A stretch of DNA of 64,000 nt from Exiguobacterium antarcticum DSM 14480 (GTDB lineage Bacteria > Bacillota > Bacilli > Exiguobacteriales > Exiguobacteriaceae): assembly GCF_000685865.1 (NCBI RefSeq), contig NZ_JMKS01000005.1, positions 248,001-312,000 of the forward strand, given 5' to 3'. Of this stretch, positions 9,040 through 18,180 are shown piece after piece. Each line of letters begins with the position of its first letter. Position 1 is the stretch's first letter. The notes below the pieces were generated by a model that saw only the letters and a program-made list of their open reading frames with translations, did no database searches and was not told the origin of the DNA. The position numbers and the translations under genes were made by a program.

Positions 9040-10146
9040 TTAACGGATTGTTGCTTCTGTTGCCGCGTCGAAGAAATGTGCTTTCGTCATATCGAAGAAG
9101 AGGTCTAAATCTGAACCCATCTCAACGTGTGAACGCGAATCGACACGTGCCGTGAATGCCTGGTTTCCGACTTTTGAATAGAGATAAGATTCAGCGCCCA
9201 TCAATTCAGAGACTTCGATGTGAGCTTGGAAGCGGTGTGCTGTTTGCGTATCTTGATAAATCAATTCAGCATGAATGTCTTCCGGACGGATGCCGAGAAC
9301 AAGATCTTTACTTGTATAACCACGTTCGCGGAGAACTTTCATTTTGCCTTCTGGGACTTCGAATTTCTCTTCTGTGCCTGTGACATGGAACAGACCATCT
9401 TCAGCGAGTTTTCCAGTCAAGAAGTTCATCGATGGGGAACCGATGAAACCTGCGACGAACATGTTATCCGGGTGATCATATACTTCTTTTGGTGTACCGA
9501 CTTGTTGGATAAGACCGGCTTTCATGATGACGATCCGTGTAGCGAGTGTCATCGCTTCCGTCTGATCGTGTGTCACGTAAATCGTTGTCGTCTCAAGACG
9601 TTTGTGCAACTGGATGATTTCCTTACGCATTTGCACACGAAGTTTTGCATCCAAGTTCGAGAGTGGCTCATCCATCAAGAAGACTTTAGCATCACGGACG
9701 ATGGCACGACCGATCGCGACACGTTGGCGTTGTCCACCCGAGAGGGCTTTTGGTTTACGCTCCAAGTATTCTTCAAGTCCAAGAATTCGGGCTGCATTGT
9801 CAACACGTTGTTTGATTTCGTCTTTTGGGAACTTGCGCAGCTTCAGTCCGAATGCCATGTTGTCATACACGTTCATATGCGGATATAGGGCATAGTTTTG
9901 GAAAACCATTGCGATATCACGATCTTTTGGTGCCACGTCGTTCATCCGTTTGCCATCAATCGTAAAGTCTCCACCTGAAATTTCTTCAAGACCAGCAATC
10001 ATTCGAAGTGTCGTTGATTTCCCGCAACCTGATGGTCCAACAAACACGATGAATTCTTTATCTTTAATATGAAGGTTAAAATCATCAACCGCTTTTGCTG
10101 TTCCAGAATAAACTTTATCAATATGATCAAGACGAATATCTGCCAT
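9040..10146 (-). CDS. msmX: Sugar ABC transporter ATP-binding protein (MsmX/UgpC type)
   Basis: ATPase of the CUT1 carbohydrate importer class, 368 residues. Walker A is GPSGCGKST, the signature is LSGGQRQRVAIGRA, Walker B is VFLMDEPLSNLDAK, and the switch His is in YVTHDQTEA. A TOBE/MOP C-terminal domain follows (residues about 245-368; LGIRPEDIHAE). The frame runs upstream to 10239, but AGGAGG lies 8 nt before the ATG at 10146 (MADIRLDHIDKVY), which is the family N-terminus. No permease or binding protein is adjacent. In B. subtilis MsmX is a shared ATPase for several sugar importers, and the same role is likely here. Confidence 0.93.
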   Translation of the reverse strand: MADIRLDHIDKVYSGTAKAVDDFNLHIKDKEFIVFVGPSGCGKSTTLRMIAGLEEISGGDFTIDGKRMNDVAPKDRDIAMVFQNYALYPHMNVYDNMAFGLKLRKFPKDEIKQRVDNAARILGLEEYLERKPKALSGGQRQRVAIGRAIVRDAKVFLMDEPLSNLDAKLRVQMRKEIIQLHKRLETTTIYVTHDQTEAMTLATRIVIMKAGLIQQVGTPKEVYDHPDNMFVAGFIGSPSMNFLTGKLAEDGLFHVTGTEEKFEVPEGKMKVLRERGYTSKDLVLGIRPEDIHAELIYQDTQTAHRFQAHIEVSELMGAESYLYSKVGNQAFTARVDSRSHVEMGSDLDLFFDMTKAHFFDAATEATIR

Positions 10147-10181
10147 GTGTACATCCTCCTGTAAATTAAGTAATCGATTAA

Positions 10182-10194
10182 TATAACGCTTACA
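10182..10194 (-). promoter_or_regulatory. Possible degenerate cre half-site upstream of msmX
   Basis: Minus strand TGTAAGCGTTATA matches the first part of the CcpA cre consensus (TGWAAGCG) but lacks the 3' CA. Its position, about 40 nt before the start codon, would suit CcpA control of a sugar ATPase. The match is partial and the call is weak. Confidence 0.25.
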
Positions 10195-10268
10195 AGGATT
10201 AGTATAGGAGAAAAGGGCAAAAAAGCATATGGACAACATGACTAAATGTAACCGTTATCATTTGGTCA

Positions 10269-11102
10269 CTATGCTACAAGTAACAATGTGTACAAAAACG
10301 TAGCTCCTTCGAAGGAGCGTATATCGATTTCCGTTTGTTCGGTCAACCGGTCGAGTCGGTACTGCAGGCTATTACGATGTAAAAAGAGATGTTTTGCCGT
10401 CAGTGACACATTGAGATTAGCGCGACAAAAAGCATGGATGGTTTCTCGCGATTCATATTCGAGTGGCGTGATGAAACGTTGGGTCAACTCATGACGGATC
10501 TCCGCAGATAAGAGAACCAATCGTGTCAGCGCTGGAAGGAACCGTTCGATATGCAAAAGTGGAATTTCTCGTAAGGCGGCCTGCTCTAGGCGAAACTGAG
10601 TAGCGATATCACCGGACTTACGTTGTTGTCCGATCAACACTTTCCCATCGATCAGAAAATCAGATTGGAGTGCTGTAAAAAAGTCGTGAAGATCCTCTTC
10701 AGGAACAGTTTCTTCACGTTCGATGACGACAAGACGATTGGCGGTCAGTGGAATGATCAAGCTGGATGAATGAAAAAAGGAATACAGCAACTGCTGTAAA
10801 TCTTCACTAGTCCGTTCATCCAGTTGTTCAAACAAAAAATGAATCATCCGAAAGGGAGAGGGTTCTTCTGCTTGATTTCGTTCCAGTCGATGGCGCCAGG
10901 AGGTGACTTGATCAGAACTCGAGGTGACGACGCGTTCCGCAAGCAAGTCGAGCAAGTCTGCTTCTCGAGTCGTTAAGATGGTATTTTCGACACCGAACCG
11001 AAGTCCATCTGCCAACTGATATACGGTATACTTATCGGTACAGTAAACAGTGGGATCGGTCGAAAGGTGATCTTTGAATAAGACGGTTAATTGTTGTAAC
11101 AT
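10269..11102 (-). CDS. PucR/CdaR-type transcriptional regulator
   Basis: 277 residues. The C-terminal 55 residues form the PucR-type helix-turn-helix (NVSLTAKHLFLHRNSLQYRLDRL, split at residues about 235-257), in which H-R-N-[ST]-[LV]-x-Y-R is the diagnostic core. The N-terminal part is an uncharacterised effector or dimerisation region. AAGGAGG lies 8 nt before the ATG. It is upstream of and co-directional with the orphan msmX-type gene, so a role in carbohydrate-related control is possible; this is inference from position only. Confidence 0.82.
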   Translation of the reverse strand: MLQQLTVLFKDHLSTDPTVYCTDKYTVYQLADGLRFGVENTILTTREADLLDLLAERVVTSSSDQVTSWRHRLERNQAEEPSPFRMIHFLFEQLDERTSEDLQQLLYSFFHSSSLIIPLTANRLVVIEREETVPEEDLHDFFTALQSDFLIDGKVLIGQQRKSGDIATQFRLEQAALREIPLLHIERFLPALTRLVLLSAEIRHELTQRFITPLEYESRETIHAFCRANLNVSLTAKHLFLHRNSLQYRLDRLTEQTEIDIRSFEGATFLYTLLLVA

Positions 11103-11173
11103 ACGAGGCGCCTCCTTAAAAAAATTCTACTTTGACTTTACCACAATACTAAAATTGGAAGGAACGAGAACCT

Positions 11174-12310
11174 ATGCAAGTGGAAGTAGATTTTATCCTG
11201 AAAGCCATTGGAATGATCTTGATTGGAGCATTGATCGGGGCGGTCACCAATCATCTCGCGATTCGGATGTTGTTTCGGCCGCTCGAAGCGAAGTATATCG
11301 GAAAGTACCGGATTCCATTTACACCCGGATTAATTCCGAAACGACGTGATGAATTAGCAGCAAATCTCGGACGAACGGTCGTCAAACATTTATTGACGCC
11401 GGAAGGAATCAGCAAGCGGCTTCAGCAGCCGGTCGTATATGAAGCGATTACCCGAATGATTCAGCAGGAGTTACAGAAGTGGACGCGGTCGACGATAACG
11501 ATTCGTGAAATCGCTGAACGGTTCGTCACGAATCCGGAAGAAAGATTGCACCATCAAATGGAACGGCGGATTGATCAGGAATTGGCAACAATGGTAGACG
11601 CAATTAAAACGGCACGACTATCAGAAGTCATCGGGGATGGTGGGACAACAAAAATCAAGGCCGCAATTCCTGGAATTGTCGAGGCGTTACTTCATCAAAC
11701 CGAACAGTATTTTGAAAGTCCTGCCGGGAAAATGAAACTGGAAGAAACCGTCGCTCAGTTCATTCAAAGCAAATTAGGCGGAGGAATGTTCGGGATGTTG
11801 CTTGCCAATGTCAATATCGTCGAAATGATTCAACCGGAACTTAAACGGGTAATACAAGGAAAGTCGACACACCAATTCATCAGTGAAATGGTCGAACAAG
11901 AAGTCGGTACATTATTAGAACAGCCGGTCGAATCACTCCTCGAGGTGGAGACGGAACGACAAATCACCGAGCGGATGAAATCAGAGATTTTAACGCGTAT
12001 TCCATTGACGAAATTATGGGATACGCAATTGCACGAACTACTGGAACCGTTCGAAGCCCGGATCAGTCAAGAGATGGTACCGGTGCTTTCTAAACAAGTG
12101 GTGGTCCGCCTGGTCGAACAAGTCGAGAGAATCCTGGCGACACTAGATCTCGAAACGATTGTCCGGGAAGAAGTTGATTTACTTGATACGGCGTATCTGG
12201 AAGAAATCGTCTTGTCGATTTCAAGAAGGGAATTCCGGGCTATCACTTGGCTTGGAGGACTGTTAGGTGGTTTAATTGGAGTAATACAAGCGATACTTCT
12301 TATCGTTTAA
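11174..12310 (+). CDS. yheB: DUF445 family membrane protein YheB
   Basis: 378 residues with a hydrophobic segment at each end (GMILIGALIGAVTNHLAI near the N-terminus; LGGLLGGLIGVIQAILLIV at the extreme C-terminus) and a long helical middle. The N-terminal block AIRMLFRPLEAKYIGKYR, then PFTPGLIPKRRDELA, is the DUF445/YheB signature. GGAAGGAA precedes the ATG. yheA follows 20 nt later, the same pair as in B. subtilis. The molecular function is unknown. The pair has been linked with sporulation-phase expression in Bacillus, which need not hold here. Confidence 0.88.
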   Translation: MQVEVDFILKAIGMILIGALIGAVTNHLAIRMLFRPLEAKYIGKYRIPFTPGLIPKRRDELAANLGRTVVKHLLTPEGISKRLQQPVVYEAITRMIQQELQKWTRSTITIREIAERFVTNPEERLHHQMERRIDQELATMVDAIKTARLSEVIGDGGTTKIKAAIPGIVEALLHQTEQYFESPAGKMKLEETVAQFIQSKLGGGMFGMLLANVNIVEMIQPELKRVIQGKSTHQFISEMVEQEVGTLLEQPVESLLEVETERQITERMKSEILTRIPLTKLWDTQLHELLEPFEARISQEMVPVLSKQVVVRLVEQVERILATLDLETIVREEVDLLDTAYLEEIVLSISRREFRAITWLGGLLGGLIGVIQAILLIV

Positions 12311-12330
12311 CTAAATTGGAGGGTTCAAAC

Positions 12331-12708
12331 ATGTCTGAAACAAACTTATACGATCATGCTTACACACTCGAGCGTGCACTTCGCGAAACATCAGAATACA
12401 CGACATTAAAAGATCTTTATGCTCAAGTCAATGCGGATCCGATGTCAAACGAACTATTCGCTTCATTCCGGAATGTTCAACTGGAATTACAACAAAAACA
12501 AATGCAAGGTGAAGAAATTACACCTGAAGATATGGCATCGGCACAAGCGAAGATGCTGGAAGTCCAAAACAATCCGTTGATTGGTCAACTGATGCAGGAA
12601 GAACAACGCATGCACACGATGCTGACGGAAGTGACACAAATCATCATGAAACCGCTCGAAGAACTATATGCGCCGATGATGGAACAAAATCAAGACGACG
12701 TTCAGTGA
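12331..12708 (+). CDS. yheA: YlbF/YmcA-family protein YheA
   Basis: 125-residue, mainly helical, acidic protein of the YlbF/YmcA (Com_YlbF) superfamily. The pattern DHAYTLERALRETSEYTTLK at the N-terminus and NNPLIGQLMQEEQRM in the middle fit YheA. Relatives YlbF and YmcA are parts of an RNA-processing regulatory complex; YheA itself has no firmly assigned role. The frame is open upstream, but TTGGAGGG lies 8-9 nt before the ATG at 12331. A bidirectional terminator follows. Confidence 0.88.
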   Translation: MSETNLYDHAYTLERALRETSEYTTLKDLYAQVNADPMSNELFASFRNVQLELQQKQMQGEEITPEDMASAQAKMLEVQNNPLIGQLMQEEQRMHTMLTEVTQIIMKPLEELYAPMMEQNQDDVQ

Positions 12709-12715
12709 AAACATA

Positions 12716-12755
12716 AAAAAGCCTCGGCTCCATTCAATTGGACCGAGGTTTTTGT
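12716..12755. terminator. Bidirectional intrinsic terminator after yheA
   Basis: Stem CCTCGGCTCCA...TGGACCGAGG (one bulged C) with A-rich and T-rich flanks, between convergent genes. Confidence 0.8.
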
Positions 12756-12973
12756 TATGACGTTTTTCCTGTTGGAACGAGACGAGGAAGGTAGGCCCGT
12801 TCAAAATGAATCAACTGTCCGGCACGGGTCACGCGTGCCCCGCGATGTTCCAAGTCTGCTTCTTTCAGACGACGGATGCCTTCCTGACGTGCCTCTGCAT
12901 CTGAAGGGGCGTCAAACGTATCATCCAGTAACGTGTCTCCTCGATCTGAAAATGCGGTAATCGTATAAAGCAT
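12755..12973 (-). CDS. Small protein of unknown function (72 aa)
   Basis: Not confidently recognised. It begins MLYTITAFSDRGDTLLDD and has a charged helical middle (DAEARQEGIRRLKEADLEHR). It may belong to the small YhzC-like proteins of Bacillales, but I cannot confirm that. The ribosome site AAGGAGG is 8 nt from the ATG, which supports a real gene. Its last bases overlap the terminator region shared with yheA. Confidence 0.65.
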   Translation of the reverse strand: MLYTITAFSDRGDTLLDDTFDAPSDAEARQEGIRRLKEADLEHRGARVTRAGQLIHFERAYLPRLVPTGKTS

Positions 12974-13030
12974 GGCTGATTCCTCCTTGTCGGAAATGAC
13001 TAACTTAAGTGTAATGAATAGTGGTTCATT

Positions 13031-14113
13031 TTACAAGTAGGAATCAATATCTTGCCACGTCAACTGTTTAGAAGGAGAGGGGGACTCAAGATGACTGACA
13101 CTCATCCCGATTAAACGAATCGGACCTGTAAATTCAATTTCATTAAACAACTTGGTCGTAACGCGTAGTAACGTTTCCTCATCAGCCGTTTCTTCTAAAA
13201 ACGTATACCGTCTAGATCGGGACTGAAAATCTTCCGTTTTCCATTTAATCGTGACGGTTCGGCAGACCAGTTCCTTTTGATTAAGTGTCTTGACGACTGA
13301 TAGAGCTTCACGTTTCAACGTCTCAAAAATGGTATCGATATCTTCTGTATCTTCTTCGAATGTACTTTCGGAGCCGATTGATTTCCGTTCACGGTGCGGC
13401 CGGACCATTCGTTCATCTTCTCCATGCGCCATCGTATACAGTTCGGTTCCCCGATCCCGACCGAGCAGGCCCCGCAGTTCGGCAATCGGCGATTGTTGGA
13501 GATCTGCGACCGTGTTGAAACCATGTTTCCGAAGCGTTTGCTCGGTTACTTTTCCGACCCCATGTAAATCCCCGATCTCTAATCCTGATAAAAATGGTAA
13601 AACAGCATCCGGAGGCAAAACGGTTAATCCGTTCGGCTTTTGATGACCGGAGGCAATTTTGGCGACCAGCTTTGAGTTCGATACGCCGGCAGAAGCGGTC
13701 AAACCTGTCCGTCGTTTGATTTCCGTCAGGATGTACTGGGCGATATGCGTCGCGCTCGTCATCTGCAGGTTATTTTCTGTGACATCAAGATATGCTTCAT
13801 CGAGTGACAGTGGTTCGACGAGTGGTGTGACTTCTAGGAACAACTCCATGATTTGGGCACTGACAGCACGGTACACTTCAAAACGAGGGCGCAGGAAAAC
13901 TGCCCGTGGACACAGTTGGAACGCTCGTCGAGATGGCATGGCGCTGTGAATCCCATATTTTCGTGCTTCATACGAACACGTTGCGACGACACCCCGCGCA
14001 TGAGGAGGACCACCGACGATGACGGGAACACCTTTTAGATGTGGACGGTCGCGTTGTTCCACGGATGCATAAAAAGCATCCATGTCGACATGAATGATTT
14101 TTCTTCCCATCAT
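13031..14113 (-). CDS. dinB: DNA polymerase IV (Y-family translesion polymerase)
   Basis: 360 residues. Catalytic carboxylates are in HVDMDAFYASVE (motif I) and SLDEAYLDVT (motif III, after the palm). The helix-hairpin-helix DLHGVGKVTEQTLRKHG and the little-finger domain follow. An N-terminal GRKIIHVDMD start is normal for the family. AAAGGAGGAGACG precedes two consecutive ATGs; the second (14110) is equally possible. No beta-clamp motif was firmly placed at the C-terminus by eye. It appears monocistronic; no LexA box was identified. Confidence 0.95.
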   Translation of the reverse strand: MMGRKIIHVDMDAFYASVEQRDRPHLKGVPVIVGGPPHARGVVATCSYEARKYGIHSAMPSRRAFQLCPRAVFLRPRFEVYRAVSAQIMELFLEVTPLVEPLSLDEAYLDVTENNLQMTSATHIAQYILTEIKRRTGLTASAGVSNSKLVAKIASGHQKPNGLTVLPPDAVLPFLSGLEIGDLHGVGKVTEQTLRKHGFNTVADLQQSPIAELRGLLGRDRGTELYTMAHGEDERMVRPHRERKSIGSESTFEEDTEDIDTIFETLKREALSVVKTLNQKELVCRTVTIKWKTEDFQSRSRRYTFLEETADEETLLRVTTKLFNEIEFTGPIRLIGMSVSHLESPSPSKQLTWQDIDSYL

Positions 14114-14179
14114 CGTCTCCTCCTTTCCTTCAATCTGATAGTTCGTTACACTAAGTATAACGAACTTATGTTCTGTTAT

Positions 14180-15091
14180 CTATTTTTTTACACTCGACTT
14201 CTTGTTTGGCATGCGGACGAGCGCTCCTAACCAGCCACGGCGTTTCATCCAATAAAAGATTCCGCCGGTCGTGAGGAAAATCAAAAACAAGGAACTCGCG
14301 TATCCATATTTCCAATCGAGTTCCGGCATGTTTTTAAAGTTCATTCCCCAAATTGCGCCGAGGGCCATCATCGGAGTTGCGACGGCCGTGAAGATCGTTA
14401 AGGCTTTCATGATTTCGTTTCCCCGGAAGTTCGACACGGTCGTCGAAAGATCGAGCAATACTTCGATGTCTTTCTGATAGTGCTCGATCAACATCAAAAG
14501 CCGTTCGACACGTTTTTCTGCCAGTCGAAAGGCAAAGGCATCCGAATACGTGGTGTGTCGGATGAAGGCTTCAGGACCGGCCAAAACAAGCTCACGGAAC
14601 GGAACGATCAAATCAGACCAATTTTCAATCGTGTCACGTAATCCGAAGATGCTGTCGAGCGAATTTTCGTCAATGCTTCCCCGGAGTTCATCTTGTCGTA
14701 AAAAAAGTTCCGTCTCGAATGCATCGATGCCGTTAAAGTACGTGTTCATTTGAAGGGCGAGAATCGAATAAAAGGCTTCAAAAGGTGTCGTCGCCTGATA
14801 GGGTTTGACCAAAGAGACGGTATGGTCCGATAAACCAATCGTGATCAGTTCCGTAGGTGAGACATAATAACAGATGGAACGGCGATCACTTTTATCATCA
14901 GGATTTTGCCAAGTCACGATTGATCCATATAACACGTCGAGTTCGACGCGTGTAAAGTTCATGTCTTTCGTTCGAAGTTCAGTCAACCAGTCTAGTTTAG
15001 ATGAAGTCGTGTGTTCAAGCTGGCTGAAGTGTTTTTCGTATGCGGCAAGTGTCGGATAACGATGCCAGTTGAATCGTAAGTTGGATTCCAT
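14180..15091 (-). CDS. CorA family magnesium/metal ion transporter
   Basis: 303 residues: a long cytoplasmic helical domain followed by two C-terminal membrane helices. The GMN selectivity motif is intact in ALGAIWGMNFKNMPELDW at the end of the first helix, and the tail is basic (MPNKKSSVKK). AGGAGC sits 7 nt before the ATG. The gene is divergent from yhaM. CorA proteins form pentameric Mg2+ channels in the plasma membrane; Ni2+ or Co2+ can also be carried. Confidence 0.9.
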   Translation of the reverse strand: MESNLRFNWHRYPTLAAYEKHFSQLEHTTSSKLDWLTELRTKDMNFTRVELDVLYGSIVTWQNPDDKSDRRSICYYVSPTELITIGLSDHTVSLVKPYQATTPFEAFYSILALQMNTYFNGIDAFETELFLRQDELRGSIDENSLDSIFGLRDTIENWSDLIVPFRELVLAGPEAFIRHTTYSDAFAFRLAEKRVERLLMLIEHYQKDIEVLLDLSTTVSNFRGNEIMKALTIFTAVATPMMALGAIWGMNFKNMPELDWKYGYASSLFLIFLTTGGIFYWMKRRGWLGALVRMPNKKSSVKK

Positions 15092-15197
15092 GTTTTGAGC
15101 TCCTATATAGTAAAATGGTAAAGTGATAGATGACGGTCAGATGGCTGTGTGAATATACCCGCCAAAAATGAATTCAGATAAAAGGACGTGTTGTGAA

Positions 15198-16118
15198 ATG
15201 AAAGGTATCGGTCAGTTAGCAATTGGAGAAATGCTCGATCAGCGAGTCATGATCAAGCAGGCATTAAAAGGAATCGCGGCAAACGGAAAACCGTATCTGA
15301 CATTAATCTTAGCAGATAAGACCGGTGAAATTGAGACAAAGATGTGGGATACGAGCGATCTTGATAAATACGCGCCAAAGTTTATCGTCCATGCTGCGGG
15401 TGAAGTGATGGATTACCGCGGACGGACACAATTGAAACTGAAACAGATTACGGTTCTTGATGAGACGAACGTTGAAGAGTACATTCAGTCCGCACCGCTC
15501 CCGCGTGAACAAATCGAAACCGAGGTCCTGAGCTTCATTGAGTCGATTCACCATGCCGACATGAAAAAGCTAGTTAAACATTTAGTCATCAAGGAATTTG
15601 ATGCATATTTCACGCATCCCGCAGCGGTCAAAAATCATCATGCCTTCTACTCGGGGTTATCGTATCATGTCCTGTCGATGTTGAAGTTAGCAGATCAAAT
15701 CGCACGTCTTTATCCGACGTTGAATCGAGATTTATTGATTGCTGGTGTCGTCTTACATGACTACGCGAAAATCAAAGAATTATCCGATCCTGTGACACCA
15801 GAGTATACGCTCCCAGGGAAATTGGTGGGTCACATCTCGTTGATGGTGGCCGAATTAGGAAAAGTCGGTGCCGAGTTACAAATCGATGCCGAGGTCTTGA
15901 CGGTCTTGCAACATTTAGTTCTGAGTCATCATGGTCGTCCGGAGTGGGGATCGGCTGTCGCACCACAAATGCGCGAAGCAGAAGTCCTGTTTTTGATTGA
16001 CAACTTAGATGCTCGGATGACGATGATGGATCGTCTACTGGAGTATGTAGAACCCGGACAATTTTCGGAGCGGTCGTTTGCGCTGGATAATCGGTCATTT
16101 TATCGTCCGAAACTCTAA
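15198..16118 (+). CDS. yhaM: 3'-5' exoribonuclease YhaM
   Basis: 306 residues: an N-terminal OB-fold nucleic-acid binding domain (GKPYLTLILADKTGEIETKM) followed by an HD hydrolase domain with metal ligands in SYHVLSML, VLHDYAKI and LSHHGRPEWGS. YhaM degrades RNA and can act on DNA 3' ends. The frame is open to 15168, but AAAGGA precedes the ATG at 15198 (MKGIGQLAIGEM), which aligns with the family start. namA follows after 60 nt without a visible terminator, so co-transcription is likely. Confidence 0.93.
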   Translation: MKGIGQLAIGEMLDQRVMIKQALKGIAANGKPYLTLILADKTGEIETKMWDTSDLDKYAPKFIVHAAGEVMDYRGRTQLKLKQITVLDETNVEEYIQSAPLPREQIETEVLSFIESIHHADMKKLVKHLVIKEFDAYFTHPAAVKNHHAFYSGLSYHVLSMLKLADQIARLYPTLNRDLLIAGVVLHDYAKIKELSDPVTPEYTLPGKLVGHISLMVAELGKVGAELQIDAEVLTVLQHLVLSHHGRPEWGSAVAPQMREAEVLFLIDNLDARMTMMDRLLEYVEPGQFSERSFALDNRSFYRPKL

Positions 16119-16178
16119 TCAGTGAACAACATACGAAGAGCGCAGAAATGATTTTAAATTGATCAGAGGAGTGAAAGC

Positions 16179-17201
16179 ATGAAAACCAAGTTATTTGAAG
16201 CTGTCCAAATTGGACGAGTTCTGTTCCGAAACCGTGTCATCATGGCACCGATGTGTATGTATAGTGCAAAAGAAGATGGGTTAGTAACGGATTGGCATGT
16301 CACACATTACGCGTCACGTGCCGTTGGTGGTGTCGGTGGTGTCATCTTGGAAGCAACGGCAGTCACACCGGACGGACGGATTTCAGCGGGGGATTTAGGC
16401 GTCTGGTCAGATGATCATGTCGAAGGATTACGCCGGATTGCCGATCAAGTGAAGGCAGCCGGTGCAAAGGTGGGTGTCCAATTGGCACATGCCGGACGAA
16501 AAAGTACGACGGCAAAGCCACCTGTTGCCCCGTCAGCCATTGGGTTTGATGATTCGTACGAGGAGCCACGTGAATTGACGCTTGAAGACATCGAAATCGT
16601 CAAACAACAATTCGTCGACGCTGTACTTCGAGTGGAGGAGGCAGGTTACGATTTCATCGAATTGCACGGTGCGCACGGATATTTGATTAATACCTTTTTA
16701 TCTCCGCTGTCGAATAAACGACAGGATCAATATGGAGGATCAATGGAAAATCGGATGCGCTTCTTATTAGAAATCATCGATGCGATTCAAGAAAAGTCGA
16801 ACATCTCGTTATGGGTTCGGATATCTGCTGCCGATCATGCAGAAGGTGGGATGACGGCTACAGACTATATCCCACTGGCCGACGAATTACTGAAACGAAA
16901 GATCGATTTGCTTGATTGCAGTTCAGGTGCAGTGGTGGCCAATGCGGTACCTGATGTGTATCCGGGGTATCAAGTCCCGTATGCGGCTGAAATCAAACGA
17001 GCGACAGGCATGAAGACGGGAGCAGTTGGTTTGATCACAACAGCGACACTTGCGGAAGAAATCGTTCGCAGTGAACGAGCCGACGTCATCTTGCTCGCGC
17101 GTGAGCTATTACGTCAACCGTACTGGGTCTATCACGCGGCAGCAGAGCTCAAGGACGAAGTGAGTTTGCCGAAACAATATGAACGGGCTCCGATTCGTTA
17201 A
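16179..17201 (+). CDS. namA: NADPH dehydrogenase, old yellow enzyme family
   Basis: 340-residue FMN enzyme of the YqjM class. The N-terminus has the class signature MAPMCMYSAKEDGLVTDWH, including the Cys that tunes flavin redox in YqjM-type enzymes. The substrate-binding HGAHGYLINTFLSPLSNKR and the C-terminal phosphate-binding VGLITTATLAEEI are present. It reduces activated C=C bonds and nitro compounds, a detoxification or oxidative-stress role. GAGGAGTG lies 7 nt before the ATG; a terminator follows. Confidence 0.94.
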   Translation: MKTKLFEAVQIGRVLFRNRVIMAPMCMYSAKEDGLVTDWHVTHYASRAVGGVGGVILEATAVTPDGRISAGDLGVWSDDHVEGLRRIADQVKAAGAKVGVQLAHAGRKSTTAKPPVAPSAIGFDDSYEEPRELTLEDIEIVKQQFVDAVLRVEEAGYDFIELHGAHGYLINTFLSPLSNKRQDQYGGSMENRMRFLLEIIDAIQEKSNISLWVRISAADHAEGGMTATDYIPLADELLKRKIDLLDCSSGAVVANAVPDVYPGYQVPYAAEIKRATGMKTGAVGLITTATLAEEIVRSERADVILLARELLRQPYWVYHAAAELKDEVSLPKQYERAPIR

Positions 17202-17222
17202 CGAGAATAAAAAGTAGAACCA

Positions 17223-17261
17223 AAAAAATCCCTGCCTTCCAAGATGGAAGCAGGGATTTTT
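17223..17261. terminator. Bidirectional terminator namA / prsA
   Basis: Stem AAATCCCTGCCTTCCA...TGGAAGCAGGGATTT (one bulged C), with A and T runs on its two sides. It lies between convergent genes. Confidence 0.88.
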
Positions 17262-17265
17262 AAGC

Positions 17266-18180
17266 TTATTGTTGTTGCTGTTGCATTTGTTGTTGCATTT
17301 GCTGTTGTTCTTGTTTGTCGAGATCAAAAGCATCTTTGAAGTCTTTGTTTTCGATTTTAACATCGTATTTTTTGATCAATGAACGATAGATATCGTTTGG
17401 ATTGACTTGAGCAGCTTTTTCTTCTGCTAATGCTTTTTTGATACGATCTGATTCTTTTTCGAGCGTAAAGTCTTTTTTCTCTTTACGATCCGTTACTTTA
17501 ATGATGTGGTATCCGAATTGCGTTTTGATTGGGTCAGAAACTTTACCTTCAACGCCATCTTTGAAGGCATAGTTTTCGAACTCCTCGACCATTTTACCTT
17601 TTGTGAAGTATCCGAGGTCGCCGCCCTTCGTAGCACTACCTGTATCTGTTGATTTTGCTTTTGCGATTTTTGCGAAATCGCCACCGTCATCCAATTGTTT
17701 TTTGATTGCTTTTGCGTCTGCTTCTTTTTCAACAAGGATATGGCTTGCTTTAACTTCGACTTTTTCTTGATTAAAACGGTCTTCGATTTCTTTATCCGTT
17801 ACTTTTGATTTCGCAGATTTTGCTTCAGTCAACAGAAGTTGTGTGCGAAGGACTTTTTCAAATTCTTTTTCGTTTTTGATTCCAGCGGTTTGCAGTGTCG
17901 TATTGAACTGTTCCTTATCCGGGAACTGATCTTTCGTCTTTTTGACTTCTGCATCGACTTCTTTGTCCGTTACTTTTTTGCCGTATTCTTTTTCGAGCAA
18001 CTCGTTCATTGTTTGTTGGAAAGCAATTTGTGCACCTGCTTTTTGATAGGCTTCTTCTTGGACGTCCGCTTTATTGACTTCGCCACCTTTGTAGTTGATG
18101 ACGGCTTCGTCGTTTGAACCACATGCTGCTAATGTGAAGACACTTGCTACTGCTGCTACGCTTAAAAGTTTCTTTTTCAT
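17266..18180 (-). CDS. prsA: PrsA extracellular foldase (peptidyl-prolyl isomerase lipoprotein)
   Basis: 304 residues. The lipoprotein signal MKKKLLSVAAVASVFTLAAC places the mature protein on the outer face of the membrane. A parvulin (PpiC) domain spans roughly residues 137-230 (KASHILVEKEADAKAI, GDLGYFTKGKMV, FGYHIIKVTDR), flanked by helical N- and C-terminal chaperone parts. PrsA helps secreted proteins fold. The last 17 residues are unusual: after LDKQE comes almost only Gln and Met. AGGGGTG precedes the ATG. It neighbours scoC, as in B. subtilis. Confidence 0.96.
   Translation of the reverse strand: MKKKLLSVAAVASVFTLAACGSNDEAVINYKGGEVNKADVQEEAYQKAGAQIAFQQTMNELLEKEYGKKVTDKEVDAEVKKTKDQFPDKEQFNTTLQTAGIKNEKEFEKVLRTQLLLTEAKSAKSKVTDKEIEDRFNQEKVEVKASHILVEKEADAKAIKKQLDDGGDFAKIAKAKSTDTGSATKGGDLGYFTKGKMVEEFENYAFKDGVEGKVSDPIKTQFGYHIIKVTDRKEKKDFTLEKESDRIKKALAEEKAAQVNPNDIYRSLIKKYDVKIENKDFKDAFDLDKQEQQQMQQQMQQQQQ

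Noticed and set aside
9220-9888. 222-codon plus-strand frame over the MsmX-type gene
   Set aside because: It lies opposite Walker motifs of the real ATPase; low-complexity shadow frame.
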